In this document: piece after piece, positions 35,464 through 46,800 of the stretch | Layout of the letters: the number at the start of each line of letters is the position of its first letter | Position numbering within the stretch: the stretch's first letter is position 1 | NCBI GenBank assembly: GCA_037954235.1 | Contig: JBBMOA010000022.1 | Coordinates: 2,589,001-2,653,000, forward strand | Source: Aulostomus chinensis | Lineage: Eukaryota > Chordata > Actinopteri > Syngnathiformes > Aulostomidae | Length of the DNA stretch: 64,000 nt | Direction of reading: 5' to 3' | Program-made: the position numbers and the translations under genes | Notes under the pieces: generated by a model | Told to the model about the DNA's origin: nothing | Databases searched by the model: none | The model's input: the letters and a program-made list of their open reading frames with translations, nothing else

Positions 35464-37828
35464 CGTTCCTTTGGTCGCTTCATGAAATAAACAGATTTGT
35501 GTTTGTGCGTGGGTCGATAACACAGCCACAGAAGACAACAGTCAGGAGCAACATCTCTGCATGTTTCAACAGGCAACATTCTTGATTCAAAGTGACCCTG
35601 CGTAGGCTTGTGAGTGTCTCTGTGCAGTTTGAGTCCCCGCTTCCGATGGGTTTTGCCCAGTCGTGGTTGATTGAAGCTGTCAAGTAGGTTTCAACGCTGC
35701 CATCCACTGAACGTCCCTCACGTGCAGAACTACGGCGTCGAGGCAGAAAGCGTCACGGTTTACTGACCTCTCATCCACCGAGCCTGTTTCCAGCTGGCCG
35801 TGTTGTCATGTGGTGTTGATGTGGATGACATCACTCACTGTCCCACCTCATAGCTCTGCAGCTGAAAATGAGATTCTGACTCTAAAAAAAAATGACATCC
35901 GGGGCAACAGCCAGCGTGAAGGGAGCGTCCTAGAACCTGCCACTGGAACAAAAAGAACCTGAACCTCAATAATGTGAACCTGACACCCCCTTTTGGATGG
36001 ACCTGATGAGTGATGATCACCTGGTGGCCTGCTCCTCCTGCCTTGCCCAAGAACTAGACACGATCCACCTCCTCCTAGTGCCACTGGCCCCTGTGGCTGA
36101 GAGACAGACCTTCAGTTGGCTAACATCTGGTTTTGTTCGGGATTGTTTACAAGGTACCGCGGGAGGCTGTCAGGTGTGTGCACACCTGATGTTTATTTCT
36201 ATATCAAATGCAATCGAGCATCAGAGGAGACTTACAGGTGTACTGAAGCTCCTACACAAACGCCGTCATTGTCATTGTTATGCTAGCATTGCTACCAACA
36301 TGCTAACACAAAAGCTGAGGGTCCACCACCGTCCGGCGGAGGAGCTGTGAGTCCGAAGAGAATCCAGACCGACTCGACTCCTGCCAGCACGACATTTATT
36401 CATATCTGAAACTGGATCTATGAGGTTACTTAATCAAGTAATAATTAATAATTGGTCGTGTTTGCTTTGAATTAATGATGACGACACACTCATTGTTTGT
36501 AGCTGTACTTAAAAATAAGTAACAGTTTCTGCAACAATTTCCCTCTTGTGTTCCTCTGTGTTCCAGTGATTCCTGCAGATGTACCGCAGCTGCTGGGGAG
36601 TCAAGAAGAGGTTCCCCCTGAGCAGCAGGAGTGGAGCTCCAGGGTGGAGCACGAGCAGCCGGAGCCCCCCCACATCAAAGAAGAGCAGGAGGAACTCTGG
36701 ACCAGTCAGGAGGGAGAGCAGCTTCAAGGGCTGGAGGAGGCTGATATCAGCAAGTTGCCATTCCCTCCTGTCCCTGTGAAGAGTGAAGATGATGAAGAGA
36801 AACCTCAGTCCTCTCAGCTTCATCAGAGTCCAGCTGAGGAGAGCAGAGAGGTGGAGCCTCTAAGCAGCAGCTCCACCCTCCACCTGAAGACAGAAGCTGA
36901 TGGAGACCACTGTGGAGGACCAGAACCAGCCAGCAACCTGGACCCAGACTCACTTTTACAGCCTGATACTGAGGGTGAGACATCAGTCTGTTTTATGATT
37001 GAAGACCCGAACAAAATAATCAGTGTCACAAAGGCAGGTTTTAACTCTATTCCTGAAGAAAACTCAAATACCTACTTTGGAGGTGGGAAATCACTCGGTT
37101 CCAAAGAAAATCTCAATGAACACAAGGAAATCCACACAGGAGAGGAACAGTCAGGTTGTTTACAACATGGTAACAGGCTCTTCCAGCAGGGAAATATGGA
37201 AAGCCACATGGGAACGCACACGGGAGAGAAACCATTTGTCTGTTTTGTTTGTGGCCAAAGATTCACAGAAAAAAGGATTATGAAGTCGCACATGAAAACA
37301 CACACCGGGGAGAAACCTTTCATGTGCTCATGTTGTGGTAAAAGTTTCTCTGAAAATGGACAACTGACGAGACACATGAGAACACACACTGGGGAGAAAC
37401 CTTTTTTTTGCTCATGTTGTGACAAAAGATTCTCACAAAATGGACAACTGACAAGACACATGCGAACGCACACTGGGGAAAAACCTTATATCTGCTCAGT
37501 CTGTGGTCAGAGATTCTCAGAAAAGGGATCGTTGACGAGACACATGAGAACACATACGGGGGAGAAACCTTATATCTGCTTAATTTGTGCTAAACAGTTC
37601 ACACTAAAAACAAAGCTGACAATACACATGAGAACACACACTGGTGAGAAACCATTTATTTGCTTCGTTTGTGGGCAAAGATTCTCAGACAAGGGAAATA
37701 TGAAGTCACACACGAGAACCCACACCGGGGAGAAACCATTTAGCTGCAGTATATGTGACCAAAGATTCACTCGGCGGTACCACATTAAAATACACAAATG
37801 TGCTGTGAGAACAGCAGCAGTAAATTGA
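34765..37828 (+). CDS. C2H2 zinc-finger protein, cluster gene B
   Basis: Exon 1 is 34765-35050 and exon 2 is 36567-37828, phase-1 junction, 515 residues. It has the same order as its sisters: coiled coil 1-95, acidic linker with SUMO-type sites at K133, K167 and K203, then fingers. Six complete fingers lie at about 321-481. Two broken ones precede them (one without any Cys pair and CLQHGNRLFQQGN with a lost Cys). The last unit (CSICDQRFTRRYHIKIH) lacks its second His pair and ends the protein. Helix contact residues at -1,2,3,6 run ERIS, EGQR, QGQR, EGSR, LTKI, DGNS. AATAAA follows the stop at 37843-37848. Exon 1 and the first 400 bp of intron are near-identical to gene C, pointing to a recent tandem duplication. 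Confidence 0.87.
35262..35320 (+). promoter_or_regulatory. Inverted pair of Staf-like motifs around a CRE, gene B intron
   Basis: AACTCCCGCGAGCC and GGGCTCATGGGAGCTGTAG form imperfect hairpin arms. The perfect CRE/ATF palindrome TGACGTCA (35278-35285) lies between them. The right arm resembles the reverse of ACTACAnnTCCCA. Confidence 0.45.
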
Positions 37829-37909
37829 GCTGCAGGGCTGTCAATAAATACTCAAGCTACTGAACTGCTTTTCCGTTTCTTCAACACAAATCAATTCTCA
37901 TCAACTGAA

Positions 37910-37937
37910 CACACACACACACACACACACACACACA
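37910..37937. repeat. (AC)n microsatellite
   Basis: Fourteen AC units downstream of gene B. Confidence 0.95.
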
Positions 37938-38489
37938 TTCCACCAACAACTGTAACTGCCACTTGTGATATCAGACAGTTGACCACATGCATGAGATGCT
38001 AATCATTTTGGTGAAATATTCCCGATTTGTCTTTCTTCATGAAAATAGGTATTTGACCTTGTTATGGTCTGTCAGTGAGGCCCAAGTGTGGCTGACTGTT
38101 TCCATCGGTACTACTATGTCTCCAACACAGACAGAAGGGGTTGAACACAGGATGTGGTGTGGTGTCAGGGGTTCTAGACTGGAGGGGTCGTTAGGGTCAT
38201 TGGTGGTCAGGAGCCTGCGATGAACAACTGGCGTGACTGTGAAGGAACATTCCTGGAGGGGAGCGGATCAACAGCTTGGCGAACTGTTCCTTGGTGGACA
38301 TCAGTTCCCAGATTCCTCTGTTCACACAGACACGTTCTGGACTCCACAGATGTTTAAGAAAATTATGTTGACCCCTAGATGAACGTTACACCGTTGATGC
38401 GTCACATTCATCTATTATTAGACTGTACCTGAGGGAGAACATCTCTGGAACCCTGCCACGAGTCTTCAGACGCGTAGAGTCCTGTAGTT

Positions 38490-39337
38490 GCTGCTGCTGT
38501 GCCTCCTCCCGTCAGGGGTCGCTGCTCTTCCTCTCCGCTTCCTGCGATCGCCGCAGACCTCGGTGTGTGTGTGTGTTCGCCTCCCTCCTGGCTCCTTCAG
38601 TTCTCTGCAGGGCTGAAAGTGTAGAGGAGCGTCACCATGTGCGCCGTGCAGCTGCTGCGGGTGTCGGTCCATGAGCGGATCCTCGCCGCCGCCGAAGACT
38701 TCCTGCTGCAGCTGGAAAAAGGAGAAGAAGCGGCTGAAGTCCCGGTGCTGAGAGCGCTGCTCACCGAGCGGCTAACGGCGGCTGCGGAGCAGATCGTCGC
38801 CCTGCTGGAGGAAACCGTGGCGGAGTACGAAGACAGAGTTGAGCGGTCAGAGCGGGAGATCTGCCGCCAGAGGAGGCTGCTGGATGCCGTGCTGGAGCCC
38901 GAAGTCAGGCTGCACAGAGCAGGTCGGTCCCGCACACCGGACCGGGGAGAACATGCTAATGCTAGCTAGCATGGGCTAGCAGGGCTAGCTAGCATCCAGC
39001 TTTCTCTCAGCTCCAACACTTGACTCAGGTTTTTCTCTCCGTCATGCGTGTGAACGTCAGCGCGGGGCTGTCGAACAGACAAACATCTGGATGTGAGTTC
39101 ATACAACAACTGTTTCTCAGCCGCAGATGAAAACAACTCCCACGAGCCTGACGTCAGGCACCGCCGGCAAGGGCTCATGGGAGCTGTAGGTTTTTATCAA
39201 AATCACATCAGCTGAAGGCTCTGCCACATGTCCCAGCACCCTTGGACCGTTGAGATTTCTTAGTATGAAAAGGTCCGTCTGAGTGGACGGGTTCAGTAAC
39301 GCTGTGGCCTCGGTTAGCGAGCAGCTGAGGCCTGAAG
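38490..39337 (+). repeat. Tandem segmental duplication, right copy (partner 34605-35463)
   Basis: See partner. It includes the promoter, exon 1 and proximal intron of gene C. It differs from the left copy by scattered substitutions and by absence of the CGCCTC repeat in the 5'UTR. Confidence 0.85.
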
Positions 39338-41212
39338 TTTCACGCATGAATGCACTGACAGTGAAAGGTTTGCCATCAGAGGTGCCAGCCTCGTCACCTG
39401 GAGCACTTAAGGGTTCGGTATTTTGCTGAAGGACATTTGCACACAGTCAACAAGGGGGGTTGGGATCGCACCAGCGACCCTTCACCGTCTGCTCATCTAC
39501 TAGGTCAAATCACAGTTTACAATCGGACAAAATCGACTTTCAACAAACATGAGGCTGTGGACGGCGTGAACTCCCACCTACACAGTTTTGAGTTGTGTGA
39601 GACGATTGTGGGTTTGGAGTTGCTTTTCCAGTCATGTTCAACAACAGTTTCTCATCCTATGTTTCTCTGTGTTCCAGTGATTCCTGCAGATGTGCAGCAG
39701 CTGCTGGTGATTAAAGAAGAGGTTCCCCCTGAGCAGCAGGAGTGGAGCTCCAGGGTGGAGCAGAAGGAGCCAGAGCCCCCCCTCATTAAAGAGGAGCAGG
39801 AGGAACTCTGGACCAGTCAGGAGGGAGAGCAGCTTCAAGGGCTGGAGGAGGCTGATATCAGCAAGTTGCCATTCCCTCCTGTCCCTGTGAAGAGTGAAGA
39901 TGATGAAGAGAAACCTCAGTCCTCTCAGCTTCATCAGAGTCCAGCTGAGGAGAGCAGAGAGGTGGAGCCTCGAAGCAGCAGCTCCACCCACCACCTGAAG
40001 ACAGAAGCTGATGGAGACCACTGTGGAGGACCAGAACCAGCCAGCAACCTGGACCCAGACACACTTTTACAGCCTGATACTGACGATGACGAGACGTCAG
40101 ACTCTCCTGAAACTGAGACTGATGACAGTTTTGATGACTGGATCAAACCCAGCCATACTCACTCAACGTCAAACTGTAATACTCATGAAAAATCAGTTTC
40201 CTGCTCCGAATTTGCAGAGACATTAAGCACGAAAGAAAATCTGAACATGCACAAGGAAGTTCACACAGGAGAAGAAAGGTTGAGTTGTTCGATTTGTGGC
40301 AAAATATTCTCACAAAGGGGAAAACTGACAAGACACATGAGAACTCACACCGGGGAGAAACCTTTCATCTGCTCAGTTTGTGGTAAAAGATTCTCAGAGA
40401 AGGGAAATATGACAAAACATATGAGAACACACACTGGGGAGAAACCCTTTGTTTGCTCAGTTTGTGGTAAACAGTTTATCGTAAAGGATAAACTGACAAT
40501 ACACATGAGAACCCACACTGGGGAGAAACCATTCATTTGCTCTTTTTGTGGTCAGAGATTCTCAGACCAGGGAAATATGACGAAACATATAAGAAGACAC
40601 ACCGGGGAGAAACCTTTTATCTGCTCTGTTTGTGGTAAACAATTCACAGTAAAAGAAAAACTGATAATACACATGAGGACACACACTGGGGAAAAACCCT
40701 TTGTCTGCTCATTTTGTGGTCAAAGATTCACAAACAAGGGATATATGAAAACACACATGAAAACACACACTGGGGAGAAGCCTTTTATGTGCTCACGTTG
40801 TGGTATAAGATTCTCAGAAAAGGGACAACTGACGAGACATATGAGAACACACACTGGAGAGAAACCTGTTATGTGCCCAAGTTGTGGTAAAAGTTTCTCA
40901 GAAAATGGACAACTGACGAGACACATGAGAACACACACTGGGGAAAAACCGTATGTGTGCTCAGGTTGTGGTGGGAGATTCTCACAAAGGGGACAATTGA
41001 AGAGACACATGAGAACCCACACAGGGGAGAAACCTTTTATTTGCTCTCGTTGTGGTAAAAGATTCTCAGAAAAGGGACAACTGACGAGACACACGAGGAC
41101 ACACACTGGGGAGAAACCTTTTTTGTGCTCCCATTGTGGTAAAAGTTTCTCACAAAAGGGAACACTGACAAAACACATGACAACACATACAGAGAGAAAA
41201 AAAATTACGTGA
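38637..41212 (+). CDS. C2H2 zinc-finger protein, cluster gene C (11 fingers)
   Basis: The longest family member: exon 1 38637-38922, exon 2 39678-41212, 606 residues. The linker has SUMO-type sites at K133, K167 and K203 and an extra gene-specific VIKEE (K108), where sisters have GSQEE. One dead finger (CSEFAETLSTKEN, second Cys lost) is followed by eleven complete fingers at about 299-599, all with canonical TGEKP links. Contact residues (-1,2,3,6) are QGKR, EGNK, VDKI, DGNK, VEKI, NGYT, EGQR, EGQR, QGQR, EGQR, QGTK. Fingers 7, 8 and 10 therefore share one code, also found in gene B. The tail TERKKIT follows the last His. The 3'UTR runs to a poly(A) signal near 42050 and resembles that of gene E. 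Confidence 0.9.
39134..39192 (+). promoter_or_regulatory. Inverted pair of Staf-like motifs around a CRE, gene C intron
   Basis: AACTCCCACGAGCC and GGGCTCATGGGAGCTGTAG pair at 11 of 13 positions around TGACGTCA (39149-39156), as in gene B. Confidence 0.45.
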
Positions 41213-42070
41213 TCAAATTCCTGCCTCAGATTTTGAAAATCGTCGTCAAACTTTTGCTTTGATCGCCTTCAAAGACACAAATGTGCAAATGAAAACAGCA
41301 GTTGTGAGTTGAGCTCCAGGGCTGCCAACAAATATTGAAACTTAGTTTGCTTTAATCAGCTGTTAAAAATGTCAGCCTTTAAATGACAGTTAGCCAAGGG
41401 TAATGTCCTCATCTCAGAATTGTAAAACTGTGTTAAGAATATTCAAATAGGTGAAAAATGCTACATGACATATAGAAATCTTTAATTTAACCCTGTGATT
41501 GGTGATCAGCAGATACTGGTGTTGGCCCCAAACATCCCGATCTGACAACCCAGAACTGAAACAGTTGAGAACAAAGTCTCATCAATTTAACACACATTTC
41601 AGCTCCAACTTTACAACAGACAATTTAAACATGCAAACATCTTTGATTTAACTGAGGACCGTCAGAAAGTAATAAGACACAGTTACTCATTCGTTGAAAT
41701 GTGGATCTGAGGTACAACAGCTTTGTAAAATGACGATTCCTGATTTATCTTTTCACTTGAAACCAATGATGTGAGATCTTCTCAATACCACAATTGACTT
41801 AATGAGCTTTCTTACAAGTTGATTTATTACAATTATCTTCAGTCTTTTATCTCGTAGTGAAGCCAAAACACACACCGAACACTGAAGAGGTTTTCGTCAT
41901 GTTGACACGTGATGAATGTTTTTGTGACTGAACTTCACAGCCAGCTAGCAGGTGTAGTTTCATAGCGGTGGCGTCATGAGTTCCCCACGTGTTAACATAT
42001 ATGACGTTAACTTAGGTAACGTATGTCTCTCTAGTTTGAAGTAACTTTCAATAAAAAAAGTGCTGAAAAA
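41213..42070 (+). other. 3'UTR of gene C with poly(A) signal
   Basis: AATAAA at 42050-42055. The final 130 bases (AGCTAGCAGGTGTAG, TTTGAAGTAACTTTC) are shared with the 3'UTR of gene E on the other strand, which supports both ends. Confidence 0.6.
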
Positions 42071-42904
42071 TGTGAAACATTTTCTTCTCGTACATGAAAC
42101 ATTTTGTACAAAAAGAGGAAAAGTCTTCCTCCTGAATTCAATTTACCTCAATTACTACATTTGAAGTATAAAGTGGATCTGAAGAAGTTTTGTTCCTCTC
42201 CTTTTAAATGTTGACACTTGTATCGCTGTCTAAGTTTGGTGGACTTAAGATGATTTTAAGCATCACTCCTTTCTTCGTTTGAACTGAAAATCTTTGGCTG
42301 ACACATTGAAACTCAAAGCCAAAACTGAATTTGGTTGTTTTGTTTTGGTTGGTTCGTTCAAAATGAGAGAGGAATACAAATTCTTAAATAGTTGGATTTG
42401 ATGTTTTTTTCTTTCATTCCAGAGTTACTGAGGTTGGTTACTATCTGACAAGAATAGACTTGGCATGGTTAATAGTTCCAGAGTTCCACAACATTTCTAC
42501 TTTAATTTGTAAAGTAACTCAAAGCATCTGAAGAATTCTTCCTCAGCGAGGTTCATCAGTCAGGTGTCCCGTTTTGACCCGAAGGAGTCACCAAGCTTTT
42601 TGTCATCACCAAATCATGTGACAGGCACAGAAGGAACGCAGTTCAAAAGCAAAACAAACAACAGCCTCTAAAAATGACCCCTAACCTGAGTCTGCACACC
42701 TCAAACTGTTTCAAAAACCACCAGACACTGTAAAGCAATGGTGACGGTAAACAGTTGTGAGGGAGATTATGCAACATTTTAATGAGCCACATTGGTAATA
42801 AAGTTGTTATTATTTAGATATTTATTCTGTTTTTTCATGTCAGACAATCACCCCGTTATGCCGGCATGTTAACCAACAGTCACGGAAGCCTTCCAAGCAG
42901 CTGA
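42071..42904. other. non-coding, nothing recognised
   Basis: AT-rich sequence between the end of gene C and the dispersed repeat. No exon, element or RNA gene is seen. Confidence 0.5.
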
Positions 42905-43400
42905 AACACTGAGCTGATTGGCGGATTACTGCCACCTACTGCTGTGGAGTGTTTATCAGATAGCGGCGTGCGATACTGCAAAATTTGATAGTTACATTTT
43001 TTGTCCATAAAATTTTGTTCATAAACCTTTTCTATCCATCCATTTTCTACTTCTTATCAGGTTGAGGGTGGTGGGGGTGGAGCCTATCCCAGCAGCCTTC
43101 CCCCTGGACAGGTCACCAGTCCATGGCAGGGCCAACACATAGAGACAGACAACCATTGGCTCTCCCAGCCACGCCTACGGTCAATTTAGAGTCTGGATTA
43201 ACCTGGTCCCCTCTTGATGTCTTTGGACTGTGGAGGAAGCCAGAGTACCAGAGAGAACCCAGCAGGAACAGGGAGAACATGGAGACTCACACAGAAAGAC
43301 CCCGTGCTGCAGCCGGGGCTCCACCCACAACCTTCTTGCTGGGGGGCCACGGTGAGGACCACTGCTCCACCAGGCCAGCCATCATCTTTACATTTCAGTA
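42905..43400 (+). mobile_element. Dispersed fish LINE-tail-type repeat, copy 1
   Basis: The segment begins with a CTCF-like GGTGGCAG block in reverse (CTGCCACCTACTGC, about 42929). It then has CCATCCATTTTCTACTTC and a long stretch (GACAGGTCACCAGTCCATGG, TCTTTGGACTGTGGAGGAAG, ACCTTCTTGCTG) that I recognise as a very abundant fish retroposon sequence. An inverted near-copy with the same flank lies at 59715-60200. The family name was not determined. Confidence 0.65.
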
Positions 43401-43884
43401 ATGTCCAGATCATGAAACCAGAGACTCTAAATCAATACAATATATTACTACTAGACAGGAGAAATACCACAAAAAGTCTTGACACAGTTGTTTATGTTTT
43501 ATATGAATATTTTAGTTGAATATTGATTTTCAGGTTTCTGCTTCAATGTCATGTGCATCGGTTGAATCTATTTAAAAAGAACACAATATTTGTAGTAGTA
43601 GTGTAGTGTTCATGTAGAGCGGTATGAATGAAGTGTTTGTGTGATTATATGTGTGTGTGTGTGTTATTGTGCTTGCTACATATTGACATGTTGGACAAGC
43701 AGATGTATTTAAACTTCAGAATGAGGACATTTTTGGAAAATGATAACATTTTAAAAGGCCCTCACATTTCCAAATGGCTGTTTACCATTAATGATTTTTT
43801 TTCATTGTCAACAATTACAGGAACTTCATGGGACTTAGGTGGTGAACCAAAAGCAATTCTCCTGTTTCCTCAGTGATTTATACT

Positions 43885-46800
43885 GGGGGGAAATGGGGAA
43901 AATGCATGATTTTTGTCCTTGTGACACACATTCGAATCTACTAAAAATTTGTAAAGCTACCATTTTAGTAAATGACAGTTCTTCATTATTGATCTGAGTG
44001 TGAGTATTTGTACTCCGGAGATTATGATGCACATTTAAATTGAAAACAAAAATGAAAATCATGCACAGTGAAGAATATTGGTGTTTTTTTTCAAATTTGT
44101 TTCAATAAAAATATTTATAACCAGTGGGGATGTATCCACATTTTACCCCATAATTTAGTTAATGCATAATCTATTCCTGATAACCACCAGCAAATACAAA
44201 CTTTAAAAAATTACTTTGTTCATCCATATCATAATTATTCTTTGTGCAGAATAAGAAAACCAGTTCAACATACTTTATGTACAACAGGTCATCCTACAAC
44301 AGGATTGAGTTTCAAATCACTGTTCTTCTAGATCTTCTCACACCCTCCCCGAACGCTACCCCTCTAACACAGTCAAAATTATTGGAATCATTTTCTGAAA
44401 TATCTGGTAAAAAAGTTGCCCACAGATGAAAAGAACTTGCAGAGCTTTGATTTTTTCTTCAGAGTAATGAGGCGGATTTTCAAACGTGCAAAAACCACCT
44501 CATCAAATGACAGATCATTGGATGCTGTCATAGCCTGCAGGAGAAGCTCTGGTGTTTCAAATTCACGCAACAAGTCCTCAATGACAGCCTTGCATGTCTT
44601 TTCCATCCTCTTGAAAGACCAGCTTGGCTCCATTAGGACCAAGATGACCTCTGGGGGTACTTTGCTTAATAGACGCTGGATGATGCTGGAGACACTTTTG
44701 ATCTCCAGAGACTTTCTGAACTTTTTAGGGAGATGGTTAACCAATTTAAAGATCAGATTCCGAATTAGGAGGCTGGTAAACTGTCTCTCCTTTGGGGAGG
44801 ATGACCAGGAGCCAGCATCCAAGACAGAACCATCTTTTGGTGCACTGAATACAGCAGCGACCTCCTTTGCAGAGCAAGAAACTGCAGTGGCTTCAATTGG
44901 GGAACAAGATAACTTCCCCAACTCCACTGGAGAATGGGACTCAGTGCCAACACCTTTTGCTGAATATGACACTGCATTGTCCTCTAATGGTGAAGGGGAC
45001 TCTCCACCCAATTCCAGTGGAGAACAGGACAATGGGCCAATTTCCCTTGGTGAATGGGACAGTGCACTGGCCCCCCCTGGTAAATTGGACTTTGCGCTGA
45101 TCACAGTTGGTGAACGGTACAAAGTAGCAGACTCTATAGGTGACTGGAACACTGAGGTGGTCTCTGTTGGTGAATGGGAACATAAGCCTATGTCCCTTGG
45201 TGACCGGAACACTGTACTGACCCTCCTTGGTGAATGGGATGTTGTGCTGAGCTCCATTTGGGATTGAGAACCAGCAGAAGTTTTTGTTGGGGAACAAGAT
45301 GTTTGAAAGGCCTCAATTGGTGAACAGAAAAATGCAGCAGGCGCGGTTGGTGAGCGAGTCTCTGCACGGACCTCTTTTGCTGAAGAAGAGACTGCATCGA
45401 TTTGTGAAGAGGACAAAACTGCACCCACCTCTTTTGGGGAATGGAAATGTGAGCCAATTGCCATCGGTGAACACGATTCTGCTTTGGCCTTCTCTCTTGA
45501 ATGGGACAATGTGCTATCCTCCATTGTGGAATGGGACACAGCAGTGGCCCCATTTGGTGAATGGGACACAACAGCCATCTTTAACGGCGAAGGAGAACAT
45601 ACATTGATGTCTGGTGGCAAATGAGACTCTGCACTGACCTCTTTTTTTAAAAAGGAGAGTGTACTGACTTCGGGTGGTGAACTGGACACTGCACCCACCT
45701 CCTTTGGTGAAAAGGACGATGGGCCAACATCCATTGATGAATGGCAAACTGCTGTGGTCTCCCTCGGTGAAGAAGACATTATGCTGTCCTCCTTTAGGGA
45801 ACAGGACACAGCAGTGGCCTCCAGTGGTGAATGGGACCCAAGAGTCACCTTTGATGGTGAAGGGGAACATACGCTAATGTCCGGTGGCAAATGGGACTCT
45901 GCACTGTCCTCCTTTGCCAAATAGGACAATTTGCTGAAATCTGGTGGTGACCTGGACACTGCATCTGCCTCCTTTGATGAAAAGGACGATGGGTCATCCA
46001 TCTTCGTTGGCGAATGGAAATGTGGGACAGTTTCCATTGGTGACCATGTCTTTGTGCTGATATCCTTTGGTGAGTAGGACATTGCATGGACATCTGTTGG
46101 TGACCTGAACACTGCAGTGGCCCCCTTTGGTGAAAGGGGCCCTGCAATGCCCTTTGACGAACTAGAGCATGCATCAGTGTCCGTGTCCGAATAGGACTCT
46201 GTGCTGACTTCTTTTGCTAAATGGGCCATTGTCTTGGCCTCTAATGATGAGTGCGACACTATGCCTTCCTCTGTTGTTGAACTGTAAGCAGCCTTCGTTG
46301 GGGAACAAGATGTTGGCAAACAAAAATCTGCACTGGCTTCTTCTTCTGAATAGGATAATGGGCTGACCTCTGTTGGTGAACTGGATACTCCACCCACCTT
46401 CGATGGGGTAAATGCACCTATGCCCATTGGTGACCAGGACACTGCACTGGCCCCCCTTGGTGAATAGGACTGTGCATTTATGTCAGTTAGTGAGCAAGAA
46501 ACAGCAGTGGCCTCCGTTGGTGAACAAAGCACTGCACTGGTCTCCACTGATGAATGGGACACCTCTGACTGGGACTCTACTCCAACCTCCGATTGTGAAC
46601 GAGACACTGCACCCACCTCTATTGGCGAATGGGACTGTGTGACTGCCTCTGTTGGAGAACAGGAAACTGCATCAACCCCTGGTGGTGATTGGAGCAATGC
46701 AGGGGCCTCTATTGGTGCACTGGACATTGTAATGGCCTCTTTTGGCGAATGGGAATAGGCCCCTTTTATTGTTGGTGAATGGGACTCTGAAGTGACTTCT

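Noticed and set aside
44416..45267. 283-residue plus-strand frame inside the RIIa-repeat gene
   Set aside because: The 30-bp repeat period keeps several frames open. The sense frame has the conserved N-terminus and the good start context, so the antisense frame is a shadow.
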